A stretch of 64,000 nt of DNA from Fasciolopsis buskii (Eukaryota > Platyhelminthes > Trematoda > Plagiorchiida > Fasciolidae), in NCBI GenBank assembly GCA_008360955.1, contig LUCM01004000.1:231767-295766 (forward strand), given 5' to 3'. Below, piece after piece: positions 1 to 11,860 of this stretch. The notes below the pieces were generated by a model that did no database searches, was not told the DNA's origin, and worked only from the letters and a program-made list of their open reading frames with translations. Both the position numbers and the translations under genes were made by a program. Position 1 is the first letter of the stretch. Each line of letters starts with the position of its first letter.

Positions 1-218
1 TTGAGGAGAAACGGTAAGCCACTGGGAGAGCGACAAAACTCTTGCACTTTGTGAACTGACAAAGTGAAAGTTTAATACGAAATGTCCGTTACATTCATTG
101 GTCGACTGACGTCCATCATGTAATGAATAGTCGGGGTTGCTGTTTTTACCAGCGTCGTACGTAGGTGGCATTGGCCCTTCCTGTTTCATCTGCTGGTAAC
201 ACAACTTTGTTCATAATG

Positions 219-221
<3 letters not shown>

Positions 222-262
<41 letters not shown>
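222..262. repeat. (TA)n microsatellite
   Basis: A nearly pure run of alternating T and A, about 40 bases long, next to the LINE 3' relic at 505-1090. Confidence 0.95.
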
Positions 263-264
<2 letters not shown>

Positions 265-504
265 CGGGTAAAACGTATGAAAGCTTTAACCACTGGATAG
301 GCTCGTGTAAATGCACTTAGACCACCAGGCTGGGACCCATGAGATTTCATAAAGCAATGGTTGAAGACAATAGATGATATGGCTCAGTACCGAGTCAGTG
401 GCATTCTTGGATTTGAAACATTTCTTCTTTTGCATGGATCTTCAACTTACTACATTGTAGTCGACCTTTCATTATTCCCCATCCTTCTTCTGCTTCGACA
501 GGTG

Positions 505-1090
505 ATGCTTTGAGGAAGCAAGCACAACCAGGGCACGTTGGTGTAAGGTCGATGTTTGTCCAAACTGAAACTGAAGTCCAAGAATTACACCGAAGGAAGA
601 TTTTGAATCCAAGGACGCCAACGATTGCGATCCTCGGCTATATCACTTATTGTCTCTTACCATCGCTCCGAGAAATCCCCTTGACCACAACCAGGTAGTT
701 CAACTGGGATTCCATGAACTTTTCCACTGACCAGTTTCCTATATTCTTTCCAATGTCATCGACTAGCCACCCTCAACCATCCTTCAACTATTAGTTGTCT
801 TGGACAACAGGGCACAACAAGGCAATCATTCTGTGGGCATTCGTAAAACCCAGCTACCTTAGCCTATTCCCATTCCATGCCTGTTCCAAAGACTGAATCC
901 TATGACCCAGTACCCCACATCTAACTTCTGAGTTACTGACAAAATTCTCCCACCCCATTCCAGCACTTTTAGGAAGATAACGGTGTTCAAGCACTAAAAG
1001 TCTTAGTATATCTATTGTCAATCTAGGAGGCCAATGTTTGGTCTGTTGTTTTGCAACGGCAGATTGATGGATGAAATGAGCACTGGACAA
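505..1090 (-). mobile_element. LINE 3' relic (reverse-transcriptase C-terminus plus tail)
   Basis: On the minus strand, 854-1090 reads a decayed C-terminal end of a non-LTR retrotransposon ORF2: RLLVLEHRYLPKSAG, then WENFVSNSEVRCGVLGHRIQ, then SLEQAWNGNRLR. This follows the usual RLxVFDHRCLR..NxEVRxRVxGxR...NRLRWLGH pattern of flatworm LINEs. The frame is broken downstream, and 505-850 carries the rest of the C-terminus and tail. The part at about 632-850 has a second, similar copy at 10335-10600. No upstream polymerase domain is present here, as expected of a 5'-truncated copy. Confidence 0.8.
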
Positions 1091-1099
1091 AACTTATTG

Positions 1100-2215
1100 T
1101 CTCGTCGAGTTGATTCATGATACACAGTCAAAATGCGAGTAGATCTCGTTCATATTGACGAGTGAATTGTGGATTCCGTGAACCCACATTCGTTGCGATG
1201 AAATAAACCATCGATTAGGGCAATATGAGGGACCTTTGGTTATCATATTGCGGAAACAATTAAACCACACTTTCATATGGAATAAAACTGATTGAAAGTA
1301 CGGACCTCGTGGTGCTTTGTAATTTGCCCACTTCACATGGCATCACTCACTGCCATTCAGATTTCCATCAATGGATCAAAACATTAATCTTCTAGCAAGA
1401 CAGTTAGAAAGTCACTGTTATGTCTTGTCTCCCCTATCCTCTGTACCCTAATTACAGAAAAGGAGCAGATTAAACTTTCACGGCCGCACAAAAGTAAATA
1501 CATGACGTTTAGTTAACTGGATCTGGTAGTTCATGCTCGCTTCACCCTTTCAATGCACCTCACATCGTAGATCCGCATGTGCAATGGAAAGATAACAGCT
1601 ATCAATGATCACGTGGTAGATCCCATCGGACCGGACTGGATCTGGTATATATGTCGAAAATATTGGGGACGAACAGAAGCAAAGAAACTAGGATAAATGA
1701 GGAAAAATGGCCTGGTCACAAGACTTTATCGGTTAACCCGTTGGGATCAATGAACAAAATGAACCTGAGCATAGAAAATTAATACCAAATGCTAATGGAC
1801 GCAGATAAACACTCATATATATATATATATATACATATATATATAAACCAAGATTGCTATATGAAGCAGGTCAGTTGACATGCCGAACGGCTAGAAACCT
1901 TTGTCGGATTTAAAAAAAAACTCAGAATCAGTGACTATAACACTGGTGCGACCAAATACAAGCGGAAAGGAGAAATCAAATATTGACGGCCATTGCTCCA
2001 TTTGGTCCGAAACTCAAAACTAGAAACTGTCATCCACTGTGGAATAATTCACTTGCTTATCATTGAAAACAAGATATTCACATATCAAACAGATGAGAAT
2101 TTATCTATACTACATAAATATATAAATCTGAAAACAGGACCACTCTAGTGATTTTGACATGCAACACATGCGTATACTTTAAACTGGCTACCCATGCGAT
2201 TCGTTGCAAACTCAC
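1100..2215. other. No gene recognised
   Basis: AT-rich non-coding DNA with a TA/CATA microsatellite at about 1815-1845. I searched the minus strand for the elongase exon carrying QxxQF and found no candidate. Confidence 0.6.
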
Positions 2216-2330
2216 TTCTTCCACCACAAGTATTGACGATATCTAGGCCCAGCAGCTGCAAGACCGTAGTATGAGTACATCAGGAAGTGGATAAAACTAT
2301 TTAGCATCGCGTGGAATGTGCTGATACCCC
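2216..2330 (-). CDS. ELOVL elongase, second coding exon
   Basis: This 115-nt exon is too short to stand out as an ORF. On the minus strand an acceptor TTTTCCAG at 2331 is followed by sequence that, taking the phase-1 base from the exon at 8052, reads [12 protein letters not shown], then [11 protein letters not shown], then [27 protein letters not shown] matches the ELOVL NxxxHxxMYxYY motif, and AAGPRxxxxLWWKK is the conserved segment that follows it in ELOVL1/7. The exon ends in phase 2 at a donor AA|GTGAGT (2211-2215). Phase, order and motif spacing all agree with the upstream exon, giving an intron of 5721 nt (2331-8051). The next exon should carry the conserved QxxQF segment. I did not find it between 1 and 2210, so the gene probably continues beyond the left edge. 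Confidence 0.9.
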
Positions 2331-3136
2331 CTGGAAAAGTTATGCGATCATGAAAGCACATCATTAGAATGAAAATGACTCAGGTTGTCAAAGAAGTAAA
2401 CATTCAGGCTTCTTAAAAACTAGGTCAAAGGTGAAAACATTTACAGCAGCCCATTATTACAAACACTTGCTACAAACCTAGCGATTACCGTCAACCAGAA
2501 AAGTAGTTTCATGAAGTACCTAGATGAAGTTCAAGCGGGGACAGTAAACTCAAAGTGAACCTCCCTTAGCCACGATGCTGTTTATTTTTGTGATGCCGAA
2601 ATTCATGCAGCGGGAACTTGAAACCCATTTAGTAATCGCAATCTTTGTCTAAATTAAATCAAGACAAAGCATTTTTTACATCAAAACCGAGTCTACTAAC
2701 AAATATAATTATGTATACAGTTTACCTTATTTTCAATGCTAGCACAACCATACTTCCTATTTAGCCGGATGACTGCTCTGCTACTTAGTGCATCGTCACC
2801 ACCACCATAAGCATCTTTCAGCATTTAACAGCAGAGCGAGCCCTACCGACCGGTACCTTTATTACCACACTACATACTGCTACTGAAAAAATGCATATGG
2901 AGGGCATGTACGGAATGGACCGCCATGGGTAAAGACAGAAAGTGCCAGTAGCCAGCAAACGTGTTACAATCTAACTGTGTAGAGGCACGTTTTTCGATCA
3001 TTCTGATTTGACATAGTGACAATACGATCACCATTGCTTACCGCTCAGCGGCATATCTTTCAATGTCCACAGTCAACTGGAGGCATGAGACCTGTACTCC
3101 ACCTAAGTTTCCCGTAAATTTCTTCGTCCCAGGCTG

Positions 3137-3680
3137 TCACGTCATCCGTTGACCTCCGTGTGATTTCTTGCGCTCCGTGGGATGAACGGCATGATAAGGT
3201 AAATGAGCATTTCCCATCTGCAACGCGTGACCAAACCGATGAAGTCTACTAATCTGGAAACGCTGGGAGAGAACATTTGCCCAACCAGGACCCAATAGTC
3301 CATTCCTAACCTGCAAAGTGCTCACAATCACTCTATTCAACTAGTGACAATACACAAACACTGATGATCGAGAATCGCAAAGTGACGAAACTCTTTAGCA
3401 CGCAAACCCCATGCCTGGCATCTAAACAAAAAAACTGAGTCTGTCATTTCGCAGTCCACATGACCCCGCAACCTCAGTGGAACAACAGGTCGGCATCACA
3501 AGTGCTTCAGTTCAGCGTACTCCGTTCGCGAGTTGGATATACGCGTGCTCACTTCCACTATGACGCCTCCATTCCTCGTCAAACAGCTCCCGGGATAGCT
3601 AAAACGGTCAACAGTCGTTAGTTCTTCTTTGTCGGGTAGTAGGTTCAGTACTAGTTCTGCCCAGCACTGCAAAAACACTT
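3137..3680 (-). mobile_element. LINE reverse-transcriptase C-terminal relic
   Basis: Minus-strand frames read ELTTVDRFSYPGSCLTRNGG followed by VIVEVSTRISNSRTEYAELKHL (3496-3678), and then ISRLHRFGHALQMGNAHLPY and ERKKSHGGQRMT (3137-3340). These match the ORF2 C-terminus of flatworm LINEs: the FxYLGSxI...DEVSxRIxKAR...LRHLW region, then RLRWFGHVLRM...LPyrAl...KkxRGGQxMTW. The two pieces are in different frames with a gap between them, so the copy is dead. It lies inside the elongase intron in the same orientation as the gene. Confidence 0.82.
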
Positions 3681-5129
3681 TACACTTTACATGTGCAAGG
3701 CATGTCGAATGAAACTACGGCCCTTCTAATTCTGTCTATTGAACGTTACGCAAGTTCCTTACCTTTGAACAAGCATGCAAGGTCGTCTGCGCAGTCAAGG
3801 TCACAGATCTTCTCTATTTTCCAGTTCGATGCCTACCTCCTGAAGGCCTTATCTTGTTGCTGACAAAGTTAAACAAGAAAAACGAAACGGAACACCGTAA
3901 TTCGTTTCGAATGAATATGGCAGTTCATTTCAAACCCTTATGACAATACAGAGCTCGCAAGAGATTCACGAACTTCTGTGGAAAATTGTCCTGGTGAACA
4001 GCATAAAATAGAACAGTTCGATCGGCTGACGTTAATGTGTCTTTTAAGTGGAGGAAAACCACGATTGTAGGACAATGGTGCATGTGACGCTTCTGAAGTA
4101 TCCGACAAATGGTAAGATTTCGCTCGATGCAACCTCGTCCTGGGCAAAATCTGGCCTTCTATTTGAATACGTTAACTTATCTAACTCCCGGCGGAAAGCA
4201 CGTCATGGTCTAAGCTAAAATTCTAGTAATTGGGAATGAAACTGATTCTCCGACTATTACTACGACCATTGTGTTCCCTTCTTGAAGATGAGCAGAATCA
4301 GTGACTCGACCCATGACAGCGGAATAAGCTCCCCGGTGCAAATGTCACGAAAAAGGAGGTACGTACCTTTATCAAGGAGTCTCCATCAAGTTTGAGAATA
4401 ACTAGGGAGCCTGTCAAGATCTGATTTTCCCGGCTGCAGTAGTCAAATGTCCGACTGTACTTCCAACGCCGTTGGGGTGCCGAGTGAACATTCCAAATGA
4501 TTCGCAATTGTTTGGTCGGAGTAACTACACTAGCGTGCGCCCAGCTAAACCATTCAGTGAGTTATTCAGCAAAACGGCCAATTCTCTGCTGTCTGTTATG
4601 AATATGCCCACGGTTTCTGTCGCGCAACGTCCTATTAATCGAGGTTTGCTGCCCACCGATCTCGGTCATACGTTCTTTCACAGCCGCCTGAAGCAGCTGC
4701 CATTTCCACTTCTTCAGCTACTTTCACGATTCTTTTTAAGGTTTTTATAACTCCAAGTTGTAGTTATTATTTAATTTTATTAATCTTACAATGTGAGAGC
4801 TGACTTAACGACTCTCAACAAATTCAGTGTTCTGATGAAAATCCGAGTCAGGAAGACAGCCAAAACCTGCTTCTAAATTCATTGGCCATTTAATATAGTT
4901 CCAATGCTCATCTACACAAATATTCGACGGAGCCCTCAGTTGAGCTGACAGTTTCTGCCTAAACTTATGTAAATAATAGGATCAAACAAACGTCGTGCAA
5001 ATTACCGAGTGTGTGGTTTGCGTCGGTGACTAGTGACCTGCATCAAGACCAATGGATGATCCGACTACACGTACGGGGACCAGTAGGACCGGCAACTTTC
5101 TGCACAACCGCCCCAACGATAAGTTGCTA

Positions 5130-5725
5130 GGAAACTATCGATCGGATTCTGAATGTCTGTGGTGCCAGAGGGCCAAGTAACTGTGAGACACAAACCGTGT
5201 CGGAAAATCGTATCAGATAAGAATAAACGATAGTCAACGCAAAACTGGGGAAGCTCATCCCCGCCATCTGCATGTTGAGTAGGCAACGCTTAAGGCTCAC
5301 ATAAACCAGCTTATGGGGCACAAATTTTTCTAAAACCACCAGTAAGCACTAAAACTTCAGAGCCGTTTTTATCTGCTGCTAAACATTTTCGGATTTCGGT
5401 AATGGCTGAGTCCAAAAAGTGACAAGTGGATAATAAGCTTCGAGAAGTGGGGTATCCTGGGACTTCTATAAAATTGATTACTGGAGATGAACGCACACCA
5501 GTGTCCTCCAGTGACTGAACTTTCTTTTGTAGGTTTGATACTTTCCGCCCAAAGTCGGTGGTTTTCCTGTGCACCATCTGGTATATATCTACGATTGCCC
5601 ATAACAGGCTGGTTCCATCGAGGTATAATGTGTTCTTGTTCAAACTTGTTTTTGATAATAATGAACTCGTCACAAAATCCGCCTCTCTGTCAGAGAAACA
5701 TTCTGCCGAGAGCTCAAACAAGCTG
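5130..5725 (-). repeat. Unknown coding-like interspersed repeat, copy 1
   Basis: The minus strand carries an open frame of about 136 codons (5311-5721). Its middle reads GRKVSNLQKKVQSLEDTGVR, then SSPVINFIEVPG, and further on HFLDSAITEIRKCLAADKN. The plus strand at 38.6-39.15 kb encodes the same string with substitutions and breaks: RKVSDLRKNVQLLEDTGLRS, and ILDPAITEIQNIYRQTK. Heptad-like spacing in KVSNLQKKVQSLEDTG suggests a short coiled coil. I do not recognise the family. A retroelement ORF1 or gag-like protein is possible but unproven. This copy sits in the elongase intron. Confidence 0.65.
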
Positions 5726-5788
5726 CACTTAACACAGTGTTATATATGCACAGACTGGGGAAAAAGTGCAGTTGTAATATATTTACTT

Positions 5789-5852
5789 CATATATATATA
5801 TATATGTATATATATATGTATATATATATATATGCATATATATATATATATT
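5789..5852. repeat. (TA)n / (TATG)n microsatellite
   Basis: Interrupted TA array inside the elongase intron. The YIYIY-type peptides it would encode in either strand are artefacts of the repeat. Confidence 0.95.
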
Positions 5853-8051
5853 GTTCATTGAAAGCTTGAAGGGAATCGTCGAATGCATTGACGCCACCAC
5901 CCGGCGACCGTGATGTTCCTGAGAAAAACGCAAATTTGCGTCCATTCTAATGTATCATTTCCAATATTTATTTTTATGTTAATGCTAGTGAATCAAATTT
6001 GTTACCAAGAAAACCAAACACTTCGAATACGAAATATCAACCTCAATTCGACCAAACTTCGTCGATCATAAACTTACTGTGACCATAAAGTAATAGAATC
6101 ACTGTTTACTGCCCCCAACATTTTTTGCGGAAACAATATAATTTTTAATGAACGATAAAATGTTATTATTGATTCACAAATTTCAAAACCTTTTAAAATC
6201 TAAGAACGCCACCGTTAGAATATATAGAAATGTTTCTGCCGTCAGAATCGAGTGTCACTGACGTTTTTATTCCTCCCATGTACGAACAGCATGGGTGCCC
6301 AAATGCTTTTTCAGAGACAACCCAAACTCAAATGAAAACGCCAGGAAGACAAAAAGGGGTAAACTAATCTGAAAGCTAGCAAAACGTAAATATAGTGCTT
6401 GGCTGGGGCTCACCTCCAACCCATGAATTACCAGTGGTCTGTGGCATTCATATATGGTTGAAACGATCAAGGGAAAAGTTCAGAAGTGTGATGATAAAAA
6501 GAATCGCTCTTGTAATGAACTTCATTTGGAACACTGGTTCTACTTGGAATTCAAATGATGGGCATTCGCTGACCAGGAACCAGCACTTCTTGATTCTTCA
6601 TAGACCTAAACCAGTATTTCTCGCAGAGGAAAACGCAACTGTATTTGGACAAATGATGTCGCCAAAGATTTGGTATTGGACAAGCTCCTTCTTAATGACT
6701 CAGAACCGGGTACAATTCGGATTCAGCGAGGTGCATATTAAACATTTAGTGGAAGACGCGTAACTTTTGGACTGAGACTTGGAGCACACTTATGTTTACC
6801 TGGCTCACTGTAAGAAAGATGAGGTTTTACTTCGAATATTGAATCCAGTAGACAAAGGTCAACCAAACGCGTGGAGACAAATCAAACAAATCACTTCCCG
6901 ATAAATAGTAAGGGTACAAAGGATGGAGTTTAAAAGACCTAAACAAGACCCCGCATCTCATACTGAATAGAGGCTTACGGAACATTGGGAGTAAATCAAA
7001 TGGAAAATTTCAAGACAGACAAACTTCTTTGGCTGTATTTTTTTCGTCTGTAAATGATACTTGTAGTCTGAGAGAGAATCCATTCAGTTCGATTCAATTC
7101 ACGTTTTACAACCACTAACCTTGTCCTAATATGCTTTCGTTTTAGTTGCTAACTCGCAGTATCGCATAATCATAAAAATGAACGAATAATAAGGGAACCG
7201 CAGTTGTAGGTCAGTGAGTAAAGGCAAGTATACGTGGTATATTCTACATTCATCGGAGTGGTTGCATTTTCTAGCAAGCAGCAAATTCACATTTCGGAAG
7301 AATAAATCTCGCTCATTAAGAATTAATTACTATATTTTTTCTTCATCCTTTCGGGTAATCACTGTGGAACAGTAGTCAACTTTTAGTGATCTCTTGTGGA
7401 GTTACTTGTTTTGATCGCACAAGCAAACATAATTACTGGTGCAACCCACTGGGAACGTGAAGTGATTAAAAATGAGCTGAAGAGAATTCAAATGTGACTT
7501 CCATAAAGGACTGTGCGACCTACTTTGCGAAGTCTAACATCTGTATTGCAGACCTGCTATTGAGTATATTTAATTACGTCACGAAAAATTTATCAAACCT
7601 CCAACCACAGCCTAGCTAGAAATTCACATAGGCTGAAGAGATAAGTAGTCTAAAATGCGACAAGATGTTTAAAGAGGCAGGATAAAACTAAAATAAACCG
7701 TAGAATACCACGGAAATAAGCAGGCCTAGCTAGTTAAATTTGAAGATTATAATTTTTGCAACCCAAAAAGTGAATGAACATATTTTTAATTACTAAATCG
7801 ACATGGGTGATTTACTCTTATCAGTATAAAACACACCAGCAAAAAATAACTCAGCTGAACACTGGGCATAAGAAACAAAGAACCGAAGTTAATAAAGTTA
7901 AAATGAATGGCTTTCTATGATCAGTTTTCTAATAAATTTACCGGTGCCAGCTGAACCATAATTTAGCTGACCAGATGTATAGCCAAGTTATATTTTCAAC
8001 GAATTCTGAAAACAGAACTAAACTAAGGAGAATCATACGACTGCATCTTAC

Positions 8052-8523
8052 CTGGAACATACTTCACCCCAAACCACCACGACAGAGGCATGACTGCATG
8101 GTGAAACACGTGCAGGAAGCTGACCTGATCAAACTTCTTGCGCAAAACAAAACAGGCCGTATCGAATAATTCGAACAGTTTGCTTATGAAGAAGAACCAA
8201 CACACTTGAGCCATTCGCATGGCTTTTGGACGTCGACTCCGATCGACTGGTTGGCAACCGAGAGTGTAACCACCTCCAAACCATCCAGCAGCGCAAAACT
8301 CGTACCACAACCAGCCGGAAAATAGCACCATAGCTAGGTTGTAAATCAGCATCAAAGAGCGCATGTTGAATCCAGTACTCCGACGGGCCATGAGTTTGGG
8401 GCCCAACCAAAGCACGAAAATCAAATAGAATGTCACGATAGCGAAGGTTGGGACAGGACTGTCCATCAGAGGCCAATTTTCCACCCTAGGATCACCTTTG
8501 GGAAGCATGTCCATCACCTGCAT
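8052..8523 (-). CDS. Very-long-chain fatty acid elongase (ELOVL1/7-like), first coding exon
   Basis: This exon encodes about 157 residues of an ELO-family 3-ketoacyl-CoA synthase, the ER-membrane enzyme that condenses acyl-CoA with malonyl-CoA in fatty-acid elongation. The translation starts at an ATG at 8521-8523 and soon reads RVENWPLM, a typical ELOVL N-terminus. Hydrophobic stretches follow (TFAIVTFYLIFVLWLG, LMLIYNLAMVLFSGWLW). Near residues 112-119 is KLFELFDT, the family KxxExxDT motif, and further on is QVSFLHVFHH, the HxxHH catalytic histidine box. HVFHH followed by WWFGVKYVPG most resembles ELOVL1/7. The exon ends in phase 1 at a clean donor, G|GTAAGA, at 8051. An acceptor-like CTGTAG (cut at 8537/8538) lies just 5' of the ATG, so a 5'UTR intron is possible. 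The coding sequence is intact with no stops. The function assignment is strong; the exact paralogue is inference. Confidence 0.93.
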
Positions 8524-8539
8524 TGTTTCACGGCGTTCT

Positions 8540-10330
8540 ACAGGTAATCAGGATAGGTAACAAAAAACAACTAGCTTCGAAAAGCTAAATATTACATCAA
8601 AAGGTACATATGGGTTTTTATTGGTTTTTCGGTAAGCAAAGACAGCCAAAAGATTCTGAAGTCTTAAATGATCAGTAGAACTACTATTCATTACAAGTGA
8701 CTTTTAAAAAGCGTATTTTACTATTGTAAGATGAATACAAAATACCTCTGCCTTTTAAACCGAGTGAATCTGTTTCGGAACTCGTCGCCTATCTATGGTA
8801 CGTTGTGGTTACCACTTAGGATGATTAGCACATTGCTCAAAAATAATCGGTCGACATCTCTAATTTCTCGGAGAATCCCAACCGTTAACAACGTATAGGA
8901 GCGCACAAACACATCACATTTTGGCACCGATATTAGGCTAATTTCGAGAAGGTCAGTGAGTTAACCTGTCACTTCCTCCTCCACAGTTCCAACTGTGTGA
9001 CCCGGGTGCCTGGGGGAAGGCAAACTCTCTCCATCACCATTCGAGAACACGAAAACATTTTTTAAAGAGATCAATCAGGCTAAGTCTGACTATGGTGTTG
9101 TGAAGTGACGATCATTTAACGGAGCAACTTAACTTTTTCCAAGTAGGGGGCGTAGCAACCAGATATCTTGATCAACTGATTTACAGAATATCTTTACCGT
9201 TGCATAAAATGAAACGCTGGCTGCAAACGGCATGTTCAACTCTACAGATAAAGTGTACATATCCATATGGTTCGCATAACCTATGCATACCTTATATAGA
9301 CGGAATTATAAAGGAAAACGAAAACAACATGGAAAGACAAGAGAGAAAAAGAAAATCTTTGTAGAGATAACCAATGTCAGGTCTTCCCAGCCTCTCACCT
9401 ACATCTTGGACTGTCCGTTGTCGTCCGCGGTTTTTCTGTGGGCAGTTGTAGTACTCGATTCTTTATTCAAGACCAAACCGGATCCCCTCAGTCGAGACTC
9501 ACAATAAGTCACTCCATGGAATCCGCTACTTCCGTAAGTAAAGTAGGCTATGCATCTCTTCTAAAGAGCTACGGATTATGAACAATCAGTTCCATGACTG
9601 ATTTCGAAACAACTAGCACAAAATCTGTTTGTGATGTGTACTGTGTGAAAACCAGTTACGTTACTCTTCTCCTTCCTCTTGGTTTGTCAGTACGTCATTG
9701 CTTACACGAGAATTCAATCTCAAATATTATAAGCAGAAAAAATCATCGACGCTCCCTTTAAAAAGCAGTTGTGACTAGAAGCTGTTGGTCTCGCAAAAGG
9801 GCTGACTAACAACGTGGCGGATGACAGAGAATGGTAAAAGCCTCGGAAATGATGCTTCTCTAAACCGAGCTGTAGATCAGGTTTATTCGAATCTTGTCAG
9901 GCCGTAAAAAAAGCCCCATTAAAGTGGTGGATATGGAATTCGAACGTTTAGACGCTCAGGATCCGACATATGTTGAGTATAGAAAGAAAATAAACAAGAG
10001 AGGCTGAGGGATGTCATATGACACGGCCCCATATTTTAGAAGGGAATACCGTCAGGAATTGGTGGTTAGCTATGAGTTGGATGCACTGCAAATTTACAAA
10101 GTAAGGACATTCTACTGTATTTTAGTGCAAACAATATTGATAATTCTACCACTTTAAAAAACTAAAATCAGCGTGTATCACGAAATGCGCTTCAGGAAAT
10201 CCATTTTTTTACAACCATTAACTCGGCACCGGCTTCTCAAAAGAGCAAACGAGAACGAGAAGTAACGAAAGACGGATTGCAAAATAACAAGTCGAAGAAA
10301 TGTCGAAGAACGATTTCGAATGCACGAGCG
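8540..10330. other. Upstream flank of the elongase, no gene recognised
   Basis: This region lies 5' of the first elongase coding exon and would hold any 5'UTR exon and the promoter. I see no recognisable protein, tRNA or rRNA. Short open frames occur (for example 9283-9507), but they have no family signal. Confidence 0.5.
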
Positions 10331-10334
10331 CTAC

Positions 10335-10600
10335 GGACTGCGCCACTAAGCCATATCACTTATTGTCTGCAATTATCGCTTCGGGGAACTTCATCGGCCA
10401 CAACCTGGTAGTCCCACTAGGATTATACGAACCAATCCAATGACCAAGTCTCCCCTCTTTTGTCCCAGGTAACTTCAGTAAGGTGGCCAGTCATGGCTAG
10501 CCACCTCGAATCATTTTTTTAACCAATACCTGGTTTGGAGAACAGTGCACAATGAAGTAGTCGGCCTGGGGGAATTTGCAAGACATGGTCCACCAACCTT
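10335..10600 (-). mobile_element. LINE 3' tail relic, second copy
   Basis: This sequence aligns with 632-850 along most of its length. Shared landmarks are ATATCACTTATTGTCT, the GGTAGT-CAACTGGGATT-like block and GGCACAACA/GTGCACAAT. It is therefore another copy of the same LINE 3' region in the same orientation. No intact coding frame remains. Confidence 0.65.
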
Positions 10601-11860
10601 AATCCACTCAGACTCAATATTTCTCCTGAAGAGTGGACTTTAGGACCTTATGCTTTGTTTAGGACTGGAAAAGCCGAGCTGAAAATTGCTGTGGAAAAAC
10701 AAAGTTGTTTCAACAAAAAGAGTCCAATCACTAAGATGCACATCTAGCTATTCCCAATTATTGTGCTCCTTGCAATTACAAGTCCGACGACGCCAACCAA
10801 AACTCACCGCTTTTAATTTTGAATGTTAAATTAATATTCTGAATGCATAGAAACCCAAGAGTTATTGCTGACTGTTATCAACGCAGAATAACAATGTATA
10901 ACAATATGTAATTGTGGTAACAAACAAACTGTGTAAATTGACAGTTTTATAACTGTTACACTTTTGTGGTAAAAATAAAAGAAGCAACAATCTGATATTC
11001 ACTCATAATGAGCTACAGGGAATTTTTCGGGGGTGATGCGTTCCCTAGGAAGCACAAATTAAATAATAACAAACTACCACACTTTAGTATGTTCAGTTAC
11101 CATTGGCCTCCCTGCGAAAAACAAAGAAAAACACTATAAAAATAGAAGAAAAGAAATGAGCTCGACAAAAAATGGCCTGACCGTTTATGAGACTTACATA
11201 AAACGCATTGCGATATACATATATTTGACTAAATCAGATCTAGTTAAAACATATGGGTGACATAGCCCCGTTCTTTATTTCGGCCGAAGCAGAAAATACC
11301 AGATATTCACCGAAAATATAAAATAAAGGAGAACTGTGGAGCTTACCTAGTACCTACTGCTAGAAAGAATAGCACCGCCCACCTCGCAGTCGGACGACCT
11401 TCTTTTCGAAAATCCACCACCCGCGAAGATGCATACTTTAGTCCAGTTCAGTCCAGTTCATTTCAGTTTCAATTAGAGAGAAGTGACCCCAGTGGACATA
11501 CAAGATCTCTGTGTTGTCGATGTGTTTCTTCGCTTTCGAAAGTGCGAAGGATTCAAAGTTTTGCTTTCTTAAAGGCAGTGTTTGATGCGGTACCATGCCC
11601 AGACATGTATGCGTTGTTATACATTATGCACAAACATACTATCGGAAAAAGGGAGACGAGGTGTCCTGACCCTATTCCTGTTCCAAAATTCAAGAGCGCC
11701 TTATGCCACCATAGGTTTAGAGCCGATTCGAAAGCTTCAACCAAAAATATTCTCCAGCAGTCCGTTCCAGAGAGGCACAACCCGATTCGTGAGTGACCGG
11801 ACTCTCAGTTCCAGCCTGCATTGACCCCTATGTTGCCTCACGTAGTGCTCTGTTGTGCTA
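10600..11860. other. No gene recognised
   Basis: AT-rich DNA. A small direct repeat of the unit CAGTTCAGTC / CAGTTCATTT sits near 11440-11470. Open frames at 11542-11860 in three phases overlap each other and lie just 3' of the LINE relic that starts at 11860. They may contain its last decayed codons. Confidence 0.4.

Larger units (their letters stand above)
2331..8051 (-). other. Elongase intron with repeat insertions
   Basis: This is the intron between the two elongase exons, with GT-AG ends on the minus strand. It holds a LINE C-terminal relic (3137-3680), one copy of the unknown repeat shared with 38.6-39.15 kb (5130-5725) and a TA microsatellite (5789-5852). In 3690-5120 and 5950-8050 I recognise nothing coding on either strand; those stretches are AT-rich with only short open frames. 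Confidence 0.8.

Noticed and set aside
5558..5945. Open frames rich in Tyr/Ile on both strands
   Set aside because: They are translations of the TA microsatellite at 5789-5852 and its flanks.
8129..8476. 115-codon minus-strand frame
   Set aside because: A shadow of the elongase exon in another frame.
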